Notes: generated by a model from the sequence alone, not told the origin. 64,000 nucleotides of DNA from Planctomycetota bacterium (GCA_019912315.1 JAIOJA010000001.1:1-64000), one strand, 5' to 3'. Counted from the first letter of the stretch, positions 47,773 through 57,822 are shown. Numbers and translations are program-made.

Positions 47773-48597
47773 ATGCGTCTGCTGTTTGTGATGATTCTCT
47801 GCGCGCCTTGCCTGTTCGCCCTCGATACCAAAGATATCGACGGCGACACCCTGCGGAGCGTGCGGATCGCCTTGCTGAAGGACGAAGTGCGCGGACACTT
47901 CGGACTGCGCATCGGCGATTTCGAATCACTGGATCAGGCTTTACGTGTCAAGTTCGATGGCGCGCACCTGCTGTGCATGCGCCTTGGCGGCAATGCCGCT
48001 TGCGTGATCATCCGCGACAGCAAGCCCGGCGCACACCTGTTTATGGAAATCGAGAACAGCGTGCGCCTGGCCGCGTTCGACGACTGCCACGTCATACTGC
48101 GCTGCAACCTCGCGGATGACGGCCCCGAGCGCGCACGATTGCTGCGCTTGCACGACGGCAAGCTGGAATTGTGTTTCACCTGGACCAGCTCCGAGTGCGA
48201 AAAGCTGGAAGGCGGGCGCTATACCATCACTACCGTGCGCGAGTTGCGGCAGGAAAAGACCGGGCTGCGCCTCACGGAGGCGACGTCCTACGCGCTGGAC
48301 GGCAAACAGGTTGAAGGGGGGCATGCCGAGTGCGCCTGGGACCTGCTCCAGTGCGACGCGGGGCTGAAGCGTGGTGACAAAACGGAAACCCGGATCAGCG
48401 TGACGACCAACTGCACCATCGCCCGCCGCCTGGAGCGCGACAACCTGACCGAAGCCGCATACCATCACGCCCGTCTGGCCGAGGCCCGCGCCAAGGCCGA
48501 GAACTTCCGTGAGGACGACTCTCGCCGGCTCGACGCGATGTCTCTCGTGACGCGCCTGCAGGCCCGTCTGCGCGAGCCCGGAGTGGTAGCCCGCTAG
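47773..48597 (+). CDS. Hypothetical secreted protein
   Basis: Signal peptide MRLLFVMILCAPCLFA; GGCGAGGTGACC upstream. Confidence 0.6.
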   Translation: MRLLFVMILCAPCLFALDTKDIDGDTLRSVRIALLKDEVRGHFGLRIGDFESLDQALRVKFDGAHLLCMRLGGNAACVIIRDSKPGAHLFMEIENSVRLAAFDDCHVILRCNLADDGPERARLLRLHDGKLELCFTWTSSECEKLEGGRYTITTVRELRQEKTGLRLTEATSYALDGKQVEGGHAECAWDLLQCDAGLKRGDKTETRISVTTNCTIARRLERDNLTEAAYHHARLAEARAKAENFREDDSRRLDAMSLVTRLQARLREPGVVAR

Positions 48598-48613
48598 AGC
48601 ATTTTCATGGTTG
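48595..48613. repeat. Solo IS630-like terminus
   Basis: TAGAGCATTTTCATGGTT versus IS left end TAGAGCGTTTTCATAGTT (2 mismatches in 18). Confidence 0.5.
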
Positions 48614-48908
48614 GTTTGCAGGCTTCCGCTTGCGGCAAGCGTTTCATCTTTTCATCGCGGTCGCACAGGCGACGTTGCCTCGCCAACGTACCGCGTCGGC
48701 GGTGGAACTGGATCCCCGTGCGGGAGCACAAAGCGTGGGCAGGGTGTACGCCCAATCTCCGCGGCTGATTCCGTGTACATCCGTGGCTGATCTAAACCCG
48801 TGGCGTCGTCGTGCTCGTGGCGTGAGGCGGTTATCGCGGAACACGATGGCCGCTCCCTCGCGGGCGGCGGTTCGCGCCATGGACGTCTCAAGACTGATGT
48901 AGCACCGC

Positions 48909-51680
48909 TTAGTGTTCGGGATGCCGCACGGCCTGCAACTCCGCACCGCCGTGGGCTTTCTTCTTTTCGCGCAGGGGCACCAGGTCAACGGCGCAGACCT
49001 TGTACTCGCCGGTGCCGGTAACTATGTCGCCGGCGTCGTTGGTCAGGCGGTTGGCGGCTTCTTCGGCGAAGTGCATCGGCATCCAGACGCAGCCCTTCTG
49101 AACTCGCCCTGACAGCCAGACTTTCGCCTTGATACCGCCCCGGCGGCTGACGATTCTGACCGTCTCGCCGTCCATGATGCCGTATTTCTCGGCGTCGTCC
49201 GGGTGAACCTCGACGAAGTTCTCGCCAGCTTTGGCGTTCGTGCCCGCATCGCGCCGTGTCTGGGTCGCGCTGTTGTACTGGTACAGCACGCGCCCTGTAC
49301 TGAGGATCAGCGGATAGCCATCGTCCGGTAGCTCGGCGCTTGGGCGATACTCCACGGACTGGAACTGGCCTTTGCCGATCACCGGGCCGCCCTTATGCAG
49401 GTAGTCCGAGCCCGGGTCATCGGCCGACTTGCATGGCCACTGAAGCCCGCGCGGGTATTCTTCAAGACGTTCATAGCTGATGCCGGAGAAGTTCGGGCTC
49501 AGGCGTGCAAGCTCGGCGTAGATTTCACCCGGGTGCTGGTATTGCGGCATGTCGTAGCCGACTGCCTTGGCGAAATCGATCAGGATTTCCCAGTCCGGGA
49601 GCGCGTTGCCGGGCGGGTTCACGCCCTTGCGCACGCGCTGAACGCGGCGGTCTGAATTCGTGAACACGCCGTCCTTTTCGGCGAAGCTCGCGCCCGGGAG
49701 AATCACGTGGGCGAAGGGCGTCGTCATGTTCGGGAAAATGTCCTGGCAGACCAGGAACTCAATTGTCTTGAGCGACTCTTCCAGCACGTTGCAGTTCGGC
49801 TCACTGATCACGATGTCTTCGCCCATGATATAGAGCGCCTGCATCTCACCGTGCTCAACCAGCTTCATCATTTCGTTGAGGTTCTTGCCGGGGCCCGGTC
49901 CTTCGCCGATACCCCAGGCCTCACCGAACTTCTTGCGCACGCTTTCGTCGTCGCACTTCTGGTAGCCCGGATAGAACACCGGGCTGCAACCGGCGTCGTT
50001 GGCACCCTGTACGTTGTTCTGCCCGCGTAAGGGGTTCATGCCCGCGCTGCGCACACCAAGGTGCCCGGTCATCAACACCAGGTTCGCGAGCGAGTAGACG
50101 TTGTCCGTGCCGTGAGTGTGTTCCGTGATGCCGAGCGTGTAGTAAATCCCCGCGCGTTTGTACTGCGCGTACCAGATGGCCGCCTGCTTGATGTCCTCGG
50201 CTTTGCAGCCGGTGACACGCTCGGCTTCTTCCAGTGTGAATTTCGCCAGGTTGTCGCGCAGCGCCGGCCAGCCTTCCGTGTGCTTGTCGATGAAGTCCCG
50301 GTCAACCAAGCCTTCGTCGACGATCACCTTGGCCATGGCGTTCAGCAGGAACACATCCGTGCCGGGTGTAAGCTGCAGGTGAATGTCCGCGTGCTCGGCA
50401 AGCCAGATCTTGCGCGGGTCCGCAACAATCAGCTTCGCGCCGCGCTGGCGGGCAACCTTCATTTCCATGGCGATGATGGGATGGGCTTCCGTCGTGTTGC
50501 TGCCAATCACGAACATCAACTCGGTGTCCCGGATTTCCGGGATCGAGTTCGTCATGGCGCCCGCGCCGAACATCTTGACCAGACCGGCCACCGTAGGCGC
50601 ATGTCACGTGGCCGCACACTGGTGAACGTTGCCGGTTTTGAAGGCCGCACGGGCGATCTTTTGCATCAGGTAGTTTTCTTCACCTGTGCAGCGGCTGGAA
50701 GAAACGAAACCGATGGCTTCCGGGCCGTGGCGCTGGGCGACTTTCTTCATGCCTTCGGCGGCGAAGGCGATGGCTTTTTCCCAGGTTGTCGGGTGCAGTT
50801 CGCCGTCTTCACCGCGAATCATCGGCTCGGTGAAGCGGTCCTTGTGATGGATGAAGTCGTAGGCAAAACGGCCCTTGATGCAGAGGTTGCCGTCGTTGAC
50901 CGTCGTGCCGGGCTCGGGGCTTGTTACGCGGACTACTTCGTTGTCCTTGACGTTCAGGTCCATCTGGCAGCCGACGCCGCAGTAGTTACAGGTGGTGCGG
51001 ACTTTTTCGACTTCGTGGGGCAGAGTCTTTTCGGCCTTCTTTTCGATCAGCGCGCCCGTCGGGCAGGTGTCGATGCAGCCGCCGCACAACTCGCAGCTTG
51101 TGTCCAGCAGCCCGCGCATACCCGCCGTGCCGATGGTGGTTTCACTGCCGCGGCCGGTAAGCGTGATGGCGTTGACCGCTTCGATTTCGTCGCAATAGCG
51201 TGTGCAGCGTGCGCACAGCACGCAGAGTTCCGGGTCGAATTCGATGTACGGGTTTACGTCGCCCGGTCGCGCCACGCGCGGCGCGTTCACCGGCTCGAGC
51301 TGGAGCGTACTGCAATCTTTGGCCCAGGCGCGCAGGTCGTTTCCGTTGCCGGTCTCGATCGGCAGGCCTTCGCAATCAAGCTTGTGGTCGGCCATGTACA
51401 GGCTGACCAGCACATCCTGGTGGCGCTGCACGCGCTCGCTGACCTTGTGCGTCTTGACGTCCTGCCCGTCCGCGGCCTTCCAGGCGCAGCTCGGCTGCAG
51501 GCGGCGCTGCCCGTCAATTTCAACAAGGCAGGCACGACATGCCCCGGCCGGGTCCAGGCGCTTATCGTCGCACAGGGTCGGAATTTCGATTCCCTCACGA
51601 CGGGCAACCTGAAGCACAGTTTCGCCCTGAAGCGCAACGCACTCTTTGCCGTCAATCTTGATGTTGAAGGTTTTGCTCAT
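48909..51680 (-). CDS. fdhA: Formate dehydrogenase alpha subunit, selenoprotein (UGA=Sec at 50604-50606)
   Basis: N-term 2Fe-2S and 4Fe-4S ferredoxin domains, TTCNYCGVGCQMDLNV; the two track ORFs are in frame across TGA giving VHQCAATUHAPTVAGLVKMFGAGAMTNSIPEI, aligned to E. coli FdhF CCARVUHGPSVAGL. Confidence 0.9.
50571..50606 (-). promoter_or_regulatory. Bacterial SECIS-like hairpin
   Basis: UGA followed by 18 nt then apical GGUCU in UGGCC-GGUCU-GGUCA stem-loop. Confidence 0.7.
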
Positions 51681-51720
51681 CCACTCAGAAGTATAGCAAA
51701 ACACATAACCCACGCATCCA

Positions 51721-53232
51721 TTAGCGCTTCTCAAAGGCTTGCGGGAAGTACTTCATGGAATCCACCAGCGGCTTGTGGGCTACCATTCCGAGCCCGCAGA
51801 TGCTGCCTTCTTCCATTTCCCAGCCGACGTCATTGGCATGTTTCAACGCTGCCGGGTCGCCGGTTTCCAGGTACTTTGTCACTTGATTGTGCAGGTAGCG
51901 GCTACCGATGCGGCAGGGGGCGCACTGGCCGCAGGACTCGTCTTCGAAAAATTCGAGCTGCCACTGGGCGGCTCGTGCCATGTCGACCGTGTCGTTCAAC
52001 ACGACCACGCCGGCGCTGCCGAGCATTGTGCCCGCCTTCTGCAAGCCCTTGAAATCCAGCGGCTCGTTGCGCTTGTCGATCGGCAGGAAACCGGAACTCG
52101 CGCCGCCCGGGCTGAAGGCCATCGGGTTGCCCATATAGCCGCCGGCCGCTTGCACCAGCTCTTCCAGCGTCGCGCCGAGGGGCAGCTCGTACACACCCGG
52201 GTTGTGGATGTGCCCGCTGATGCAGTACAGCTTGCTGCCGGCCTCGGTTTTGCCCCAGGCCTTAAACTTCTCGCCGCCTTCATTAATGATGTACGGCACG
52301 CAGGCGAAGGTCTCCACGTTGCTGACCAGAGTGGGTTTGCCCCGAAAGCCGAACTCGTGCGGAAATGGTGGCTTCAGGCGCGGCATTCCGCGCTTGCCTT
52401 CCATCGACTCGAGCAACGCTGTTTCTTCGCCGCAGATGTAGGCGCCGTGGCCTCTATGAAAATGCCAGTTCCAGTCTTTGACGTGATCGCCGGCGCGCTT
52501 CAGAGCAGCCTGCACGGCTTCAGCTTCCGCGTTGAACTCGCCGCGTATATAGAAGTAGATGTCCTTCGCACCCACAACCAGCGCTGCGATTGCCATGCCT
52601 TCGATCATTTTGTCGCTGCGCCGCAGCATGGTTTCGCGGTCCTTAAACGTCGCGGGCTCGGCTTCGTCCGCGTTGCACACCACGTAGCGGACCGGGTCAG
52701 GCTGTGAACTCACGCCCTTCCACTTGATATGTGCCGGGAAGCCGGCGCCGCCGCGACCCTGCAGCCCGGAAGCTTCGATCTGTTTCAATATGCCGTCGCG
52801 CCCGAGCTCGCGTGCCTTCTTCAGCGCCGCGTACTCAAAGTTCTGCTCGCCGCCCAGGTTCAGGGGCAGCCTGGGATCATCCGGCGTGATGCTGCGTTTC
52901 TGTTTCGCGGCGTCGAATACCTTCATTGACTCGTCAAGAGCAGCCGGCGCGCGGTCACACTGGCCCAGGCAGCTGACTTCCTCGACTTCTTTGCCCTTGG
53001 CCTTGAGGTCCGCCGCAAGCTGGTCGCTGCCCATGATGCGGCAGCTCAGCCCGTTGCAGACGCGAATGCCCGGGCCGCCCTTCAGCAGGTGGTAGAAAGT
53101 GCCCGAACCCCAGATGTCAGCCTCGGGCACGCCGGTCAGCTCGTGTACGCGCTTGACGTTCTCTTCGGTAACTCCGCCGAGTTCTTCCAGCAGGGGCAGC
53201 ACCCGTTCACGGTCGGCGGTTTTCTTCAGCAT
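51721..53232 (-). CDS. NAD-dependent formate dehydrogenase beta subunit (fused NuoE/NuoF-like, FdsB-like)
   Basis: NuoE-like ADIWGSGTFYHLLKGGPGIRVCNGLSC…CLGQCDRAP; NuoF-like GRGGAGFPAHIKWKG, ESCGQCAPCRIG. Confidence 0.85.
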   Translation of the reverse strand: MLKKTADRERVLPLLEELGGVTEENVKRVHELTGVPEADIWGSGTFYHLLKGGPGIRVCNGLSCRIMGSDQLAADLKAKGKEVEEVSCLGQCDRAPAALDESMKVFDAAKQKRSITPDDPRLPLNLGGEQNFEYAALKKARELGRDGILKQIEASGLQGRGGAGFPAHIKWKGVSSQPDPVRYVVCNADEAEPATFKDRETMLRRSDKMIEGMAIAALVVGAKDIYFYIRGEFNAEAEAVQAALKRAGDHVKDWNWHFHRGHGAYICGEETALLESMEGKRGMPRLKPPFPHEFGFRGKPTLVSNVETFACVPYIINEGGEKFKAWGKTEAGSKLYCISGHIHNPGVYELPLGATLEELVQAAGGYMGNPMAFSPGGASSGFLPIDKRNEPLDFKGLQKAGTMLGSAGVVVLNDTVDMARAAQWQLEFFEDESCGQCAPCRIGSRYLHNQVTKYLETGDPAALKHANDVGWEMEEGSICGLGMVAHKPLVDSMKYFPQAFEKR

Positions 53233-53428
53233 TGACGCACCCGGTTATTCACAAGGTCGCGCATGATAACCAATTGCGCTGAAATTAGGCCATGGCGTCT
53301 TGCGGATAACCAGTGACGGCGGCGGCAGTTGCAGCTTGCGGATAAGCGCAATCGCCAACGCCGTCCTTGCGGTGTGACACAACCCCTTCCACAATCAGGT
53401 GCAGGTGCGGCGCAAAGGAGGAGGACCG

Positions 53429-54484
53429 ATGCGCAAAACTTTCATTCTGCTGCTGGCCGTCATGTTCGGCCTGTTGACACTGACGAGCCACAGTGCCGTC
53501 AACGCCAAGGACGAGCCCGAAGAGCCCGAGGATTACTTTCAGCTTTACCGCTACGCCGGTCGTAAGTGGCTGTTGAAGCGCACCCCCAAGTCCGGTAACG
53601 AGGGCGGCGACTCCGAAGTAACCTACCACGAGTTCGAAGTACAGAACGTCTGGGAGAACAAGGCCCAGTACACCCAGAACACACTGGATGCCGGCAAGAA
53701 GGACATCCCCAACAGCGTGTTCGAGATCACCGTGGACTTCGACAAGGACGGCACGGTCTTCAAGGACCCGATTGGTTTCAAGAAGCAGAAGCGCGAAAAG
53801 GTAAAAACCGAAGCAGGCACTTTCGACTGCATCCTGTGGTTCGCGGCCGCGACTTTTGACGGCGACGCGCGCTTGTGGCGCAGCGTCGAGTTTCCCGGGC
53901 TGGTTGTGAAGCAGGATGACCGTTTCGGCACGCGCGAGCTTGAGGAGTTCCGGTGGTGTCCGGGTGAAAGCGGCTACAAGGGCGATGACAAGGGCAAGAA
54001 GAAGAAAAAAAAGAAGGGCGACGCAGAGCCCGAGCAGGTTGACCAAAAGCGCCTATACGGCAACAAGGGCTCGCTGTGGGTGCTGAACACGGCCGTTGAA
54101 AAGGGCGAGCGCGGCTACAAAAGCTGGGACGTCAACCAGTACGAAATCAAGAAAGTCACCGACGAAGAGTGCGTTCTCGAAATCACCAAACTGTCGCAGT
54201 TGCTTGAGAAGATCAAAGGCGAGGAGCCCGTCGAAGTAATCATCAAGTTCGATGACAGCTTCAGCGAGCAGCTTGAGCCCCCCGGCCGGTCGATTCTTGA
54301 GCGCACGGAACAGCGCATCACCGAAGTAGGGCTGTTTGAATGCAGCGTCTACACATACAAAGATGAAGAAGGACGCGCAGGGCGCGTCTGGTACGCCAAC
54401 GAATGGCCCGGTCTGGTGATACGCCGGATAGTCACGGGCGAGTTGTACAAGGCGGTCACGGAGATCGTCAAATTCGAGCAGTGA
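53429..54484 (+). CDS. Secreted protein with two copies of a novel-looking beta-rich domain
   Basis: Signal peptide MRKTFILLLAVMFGLLTLTSHSAVNA; two halves each with LYxxxGxxWxLxxxxxx…F(D/E)C…PGLVxx. Confidence 0.65.
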   Translation: MRKTFILLLAVMFGLLTLTSHSAVNAKDEPEEPEDYFQLYRYAGRKWLLKRTPKSGNEGGDSEVTYHEFEVQNVWENKAQYTQNTLDAGKKDIPNSVFEITVDFDKDGTVFKDPIGFKKQKREKVKTEAGTFDCILWFAAATFDGDARLWRSVEFPGLVVKQDDRFGTRELEEFRWCPGESGYKGDDKGKKKKKKKGDAEPEQVDQKRLYGNKGSLWVLNTAVEKGERGYKSWDVNQYEIKKVTDEECVLEITKLSQLLEKIKGEEPVEVIIKFDDSFSEQLEPPGRSILERTEQRITEVGLFECSVYTYKDEEGRAGRVWYANEWPGLVIRRIVTGELYKAVTEIVKFEQ

Positions 54485-54502
54485 ACATCAACGGGAGACA
54501 CG

Positions 54503-56014
54503 ATGAAAGCCGGTTATCTGCTGTGCCTGCTGGCCGGAGCTGCCTTTTGCGGGCCGGTATTCGCGCAGGAAGAGGACGACATTGACCAGTACTTTTCCGG
54601 CATCGACACCGGCAAGGACGACAAGATCAGCGTAGACGAAATGAAGGCGGCTGCTTACGCGGATCTGGAAGCGGATGCGGGCACACGCGACAAGTTGATC
54701 GCCTGGGCGCCCCACGTTATTGATTTCGTGCTGGCCGACGCCGATGACGACCGCGTTGTGACGCGTGCGGAGTTCCGTGCCTACATTACGGCAGCGCAGA
54801 ACGGTGAGCCTCTGAAGTTCAGTACCAAGGACTGGGACTTCTACCAGAAGGATTACCTCGACCCGTACATCAGCGAAACCATGAAGGCCGCCGACAAGGA
54901 TGGCGACAAGGCCCTGACCAAGGAAGAGTACAACACGCTCAGTGACGCGACGCCGGACGAATTCGCGGAAGTTGACACGAACGGTGACGGCAAACTCACC
55001 GGCGACGAATACAAGCAGGTCATCAAGAAATACCTGAACGACTACTACGAGGTCGAAGGCACTGGCGACGGGCAGAACGAAGAGTTGAAGAAGAGATTCG
55101 CGGGTTTTGACGCTGACGGCGACGGCAAGATCAGCGCCGCGGAATGGAAGGCCAGCACCACCAAGCCTGATTCGGCCAAGGCTGACTGGTGGGGACTGTA
55201 CCTCGCGCTGCTGGTGATTGATACCAACGACGATCTGGGCGTCGACCTGAGCGAGTTTGCGAGCTTCGCCGCCGATCAGGAAAAGGGCGTCAAGCCGAAG
55301 CTGCTGCCCTCAGATCGCACCGGCTTCGAGGACCTGGTCTGGAAAGAGACGGACACGGACAAGAACGGTACCCTGAGTCGCGCCGAGTATGTCGCCGCCG
55401 CACCCGAGGGCGGCGCGAAGATTTACGGCGACGAATACGACGGCATGGACGCCGACAAAGACGGCGAGGTCACGCGCGACGAGTTGTGGCAGTCCTTCAA
55501 AGTGCACCTCACGGACTACGAGATCGTGAAGGAAAAAGCGGGCGACGTCGGCGACAACGCCGCTGACCCGGTCTGGGACCTCTACAAAAAGGTCGGCCGC
55601 ACCTGGACGCATAAAATCGTATCGGTATTCGGCGCCCACGAGACGGTCTCGTGGAGCAAGTATGAAGTTCTGAAAGTAAACGCGGACCACGCTGTTGTGC
55701 GGGTCACCACACTGGATGAAAATCAGCAGCCTGTGGAAGGCGTTGAGCCCATGGAGACCAAGATTTCGTTCAAGAGCGCAACCGGCGGCGAGCCGGGCGA
55801 CGCGCCAAAAACAATCGACCTGGGCGAAAAAACCATCACCGTGGAAGCGGGCGAATTCGAGGCCAAGGGCACTGAGATCACCGTTGAGGCGGCCGGCACG
55901 AAGTCAACCACGACGTCCTGGACGCACAAGAAGTTCCTGGCGTTGATCGTAAAGAGTGAGAGCAAATCGGCGGGTGGAAGCAGCACCATGGAACTGGTTG
56001 CGTTCAGCGAGTAA
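54503..56014 (+). CDS. Secreted multi-EF-hand protein with same C-terminal domain as the upstream gene
   Basis: About eight EF-hand-like loops (DTGKDDKISVDE, DADDDRVVTRAE, DKDGDKALTKEE, DTNGDGKLTGDE, DADGDGKISAAE, DTNDDLGVDLSE, DTDKNGTLSRAE, DADKDGEVTRDE). Confidence 0.85.
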   Translation: MKAGYLLCLLAGAAFCGPVFAQEEDDIDQYFSGIDTGKDDKISVDEMKAAAYADLEADAGTRDKLIAWAPHVIDFVLADADDDRVVTRAEFRAYITAAQNGEPLKFSTKDWDFYQKDYLDPYISETMKAADKDGDKALTKEEYNTLSDATPDEFAEVDTNGDGKLTGDEYKQVIKKYLNDYYEVEGTGDGQNEELKKRFAGFDADGDGKISAAEWKASTTKPDSAKADWWGLYLALLVIDTNDDLGVDLSEFASFAADQEKGVKPKLLPSDRTGFEDLVWKETDTDKNGTLSRAEYVAAAPEGGAKIYGDEYDGMDADKDGEVTRDELWQSFKVHLTDYEIVKEKAGDVGDNAADPVWDLYKKVGRTWTHKIVSVFGAHETVSWSKYEVLKVNADHAVVRVTTLDENQQPVEGVEPMETKISFKSATGGEPGDAPKTIDLGEKTITVEAGEFEAKGTEITVEAAGTKSTTTSWTHKKFLALIVKSESKSAGGSSTMELVAFSE

Positions 56015-56033
56015 TCAACCAGGCGGCACAGTG

Positions 56034-56053
56034 CCCCGCCCGAAAGGGCGGGG
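56034..56053 (+). terminator. GNRA-loop hairpin
   Basis: CCCCGCCC-GAAA-GGGCGGGG after the EF-hand gene. Confidence 0.6.
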
Positions 56054-56098
56054 ACGGCCGCGCTGGCGTATGGCGGCAGGTTCTACATACTGCAGGTA

Positions 56099-56779
56099 TC
56101 AAGCCGCCTTTGGATCAACTGCTCCGGGGGCGAGCCTGTTCTCGTCATGGACCTGAGTGATCCGGCCGAACAGCAGCGCGGCCACCAGCCCGAATGGCGC
56201 GGCCAGCACCGCACCTGCCATGCCTGCGGCGAAGAACTGCGCAACCCCTGCGCGGCCGCCTTCGTCGCTGCCAAGTCCGTGCCAGTGCCCGAAGGCGACG
56301 CCGGCAATCGCGCCGGCGATCATGGCGCCGCTGAAGATGTTCCAGCCCAGCTTCGACAAAAACGCGCGCGGCGGCTTTGTGCCTTCCGGCGGGCGTTGCT
56401 CCGGCGGAATGTACGGGTCGGAGCGTTGCAGCATGCCGATGCGCGCCTCCATACTGGTTGTAGCTGTCAGGTAGTCATGCAGCTTGCGCTCGCCGTCCGG
56501 GTCCGCGTGCACTACGTTTTCGTCGCCCAGGGCCTGCAACTCCTCCCGGCGTTGGTCGCGAAGCTTCATCAGCCCGACCACTACGTAGACGGGAAAGAAC
56601 CAGCCAACCGCAACGGTGACCAGCGCCGTGAGCAGGACGTAGACCACCCAAAGCGCCCGCGCAACAACGCCGCTTCCAAAGGAATCGAGGGTCGTCGCGA
56701 AAAACAGCGACGCAAGCACCCACAGGATGCCTGTCAGCAAACCGCCTACAATAAACCGCTTGGGAACACGCTGCTTCAT
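56099..56779 (-). CDS. Hypothetical membrane protein
   Basis: MKQRVPKRFIVGGLLTGILWVLASLFFATTLDSFG…; several TM segments. Confidence 0.65.
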   Translation of the reverse strand: MKQRVPKRFIVGGLLTGILWVLASLFFATTLDSFGSGVVARALWVVYVLLTALVTVAVGWFFPVYVVVGLMKLRDQRREELQALGDENVVHADPDGERKLHDYLTATTSMEARIGMLQRSDPYIPPEQRPPEGTKPPRAFLSKLGWNIFSGAMIAGAIAGVAFGHWHGLGSDEGGRAGVAQFFAAGMAGAVLAAPFGLVAALLFGRITQVHDENRLAPGAVDPKAA

Positions 56780-57055
56780 GCGCCCATGTTAACACGCTTG
56801 GAAGTGCATCCCAATACTGGTTTGCCAGCCCCGGCTGCCGGTAACTCGCAAACTCCGGCGCGGGCCAGTCTGCTTCTGTACGTCCGGTAACCGCGCGATT
56901 TCGCCACGCGCCGCATTTTCCTCAAAGTCGCAAATGCCTACCTGCCGAATGCAGGACTACCGGCCGGACCCGTTGTCCGGCCTTGGAATCACAACCAGCG
57001 TCCATTGAGACGATGTGGGACGAAGAAAGACGCAGCGAAAGAAGGAGGAAACACG

Positions 57056-57808
57056 ATGACCAGAAGCCGCATTTCCATGATTGTCGCGGCGGCCGGGCTG
57101 GTCCTCGTCGGGTTGCTGGCGGTTGCACTGTTCACGCCGGGCGAAGAAGCCACGACGGAAGACCAGACCGCCAAGACCGACGAAGTCACGCCCGTTGACG
57201 CGAAACCGATCGAAATGAAGAACCCACTCGGCTACGAACTCACGGTGCCGCCCATCGTGGCGAAACCGGAGCCAAAGCCGGAGCCGGAGATCAAGCCCGA
57301 GCCTGTGAAGCCCGAGCCGCCCAAGAAGATCACGGGCGGCGTGATCGACTACACGATCCAGCCCGGCGACATGATCAGCAAGATCGCCGTGAAGCACGGC
57401 TGCAAAAGTGAAGACATCTACAAGCTGAATGACGGGCTCAACAAGGATACCGCCAGCAAGATCCGCGTCGGGCAGGTCATCAAGGTGCCGGTAGGGGAGG
57501 AAGGCGCCGAAGCCGTCGCCAACGCGGGCAAGACGCAAGCCGCACCCGCCAGCGAGTACTACCCCGAACGCACCGTAACGGCCGAGCCCGGCGACACGGC
57601 CTACAGCCTCGCGATCGAGTACTACGGGGCGCGTTACATGTTCCGCAAGATCTACGAGGCCAACCCGGGGCTCACCTGGAGCGACAGGCTGAAGGGCGGC
57701 GAGCAGGTGACACTGCCTGCGCACGGAACGGCTCCCAGCACCGCAAGCAGCGAGCAACCCTCGGGCGACACGGTTCAGCGCAACAGCCTGATCCCCCCGC
57801 GCAAGTAG
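57056..57808 (+). CDS. LysM-domain protein
   Basis: Two LysM-like modules: YTIQPGDMISKIAVKHGCKSEDIYKLNDGLNKDTASKIRVGQVIKVP and VTAEPGDTAYSLAIEYYGARYMFRKIYEANPGL. Confidence 0.85.
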   Translation: MTRSRISMIVAAAGLVLVGLLAVALFTPGEEATTEDQTAKTDEVTPVDAKPIEMKNPLGYELTVPPIVAKPEPKPEPEIKPEPVKPEPPKKITGGVIDYTIQPGDMISKIAVKHGCKSEDIYKLNDGLNKDTASKIRVGQVIKVPVGEEGAEAVANAGKTQAAPASEYYPERTVTAEPGDTAYSLAIEYYGARYMFRKIYEANPGLTWSDRLKGGEQVTLPAHGTAPSTASSEQPSGDTVQRNSLIPPRK

Positions 57809-57822
57809 CACGCATGAAACAA

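Noticed and set aside
50592-50606. Interpretation of fdhA as two genes or a nonsense pseudogene
   Set aside because: The stop is exactly at the catalytic Sec position, both parts are intact and in frame, and a SECIS-like loop has the E. coli spacing
50061-52052. 663-aa plus-strand ORF
   Set aside because: Antisense to the formate dehydrogenase genes; the real genes have clear motifs
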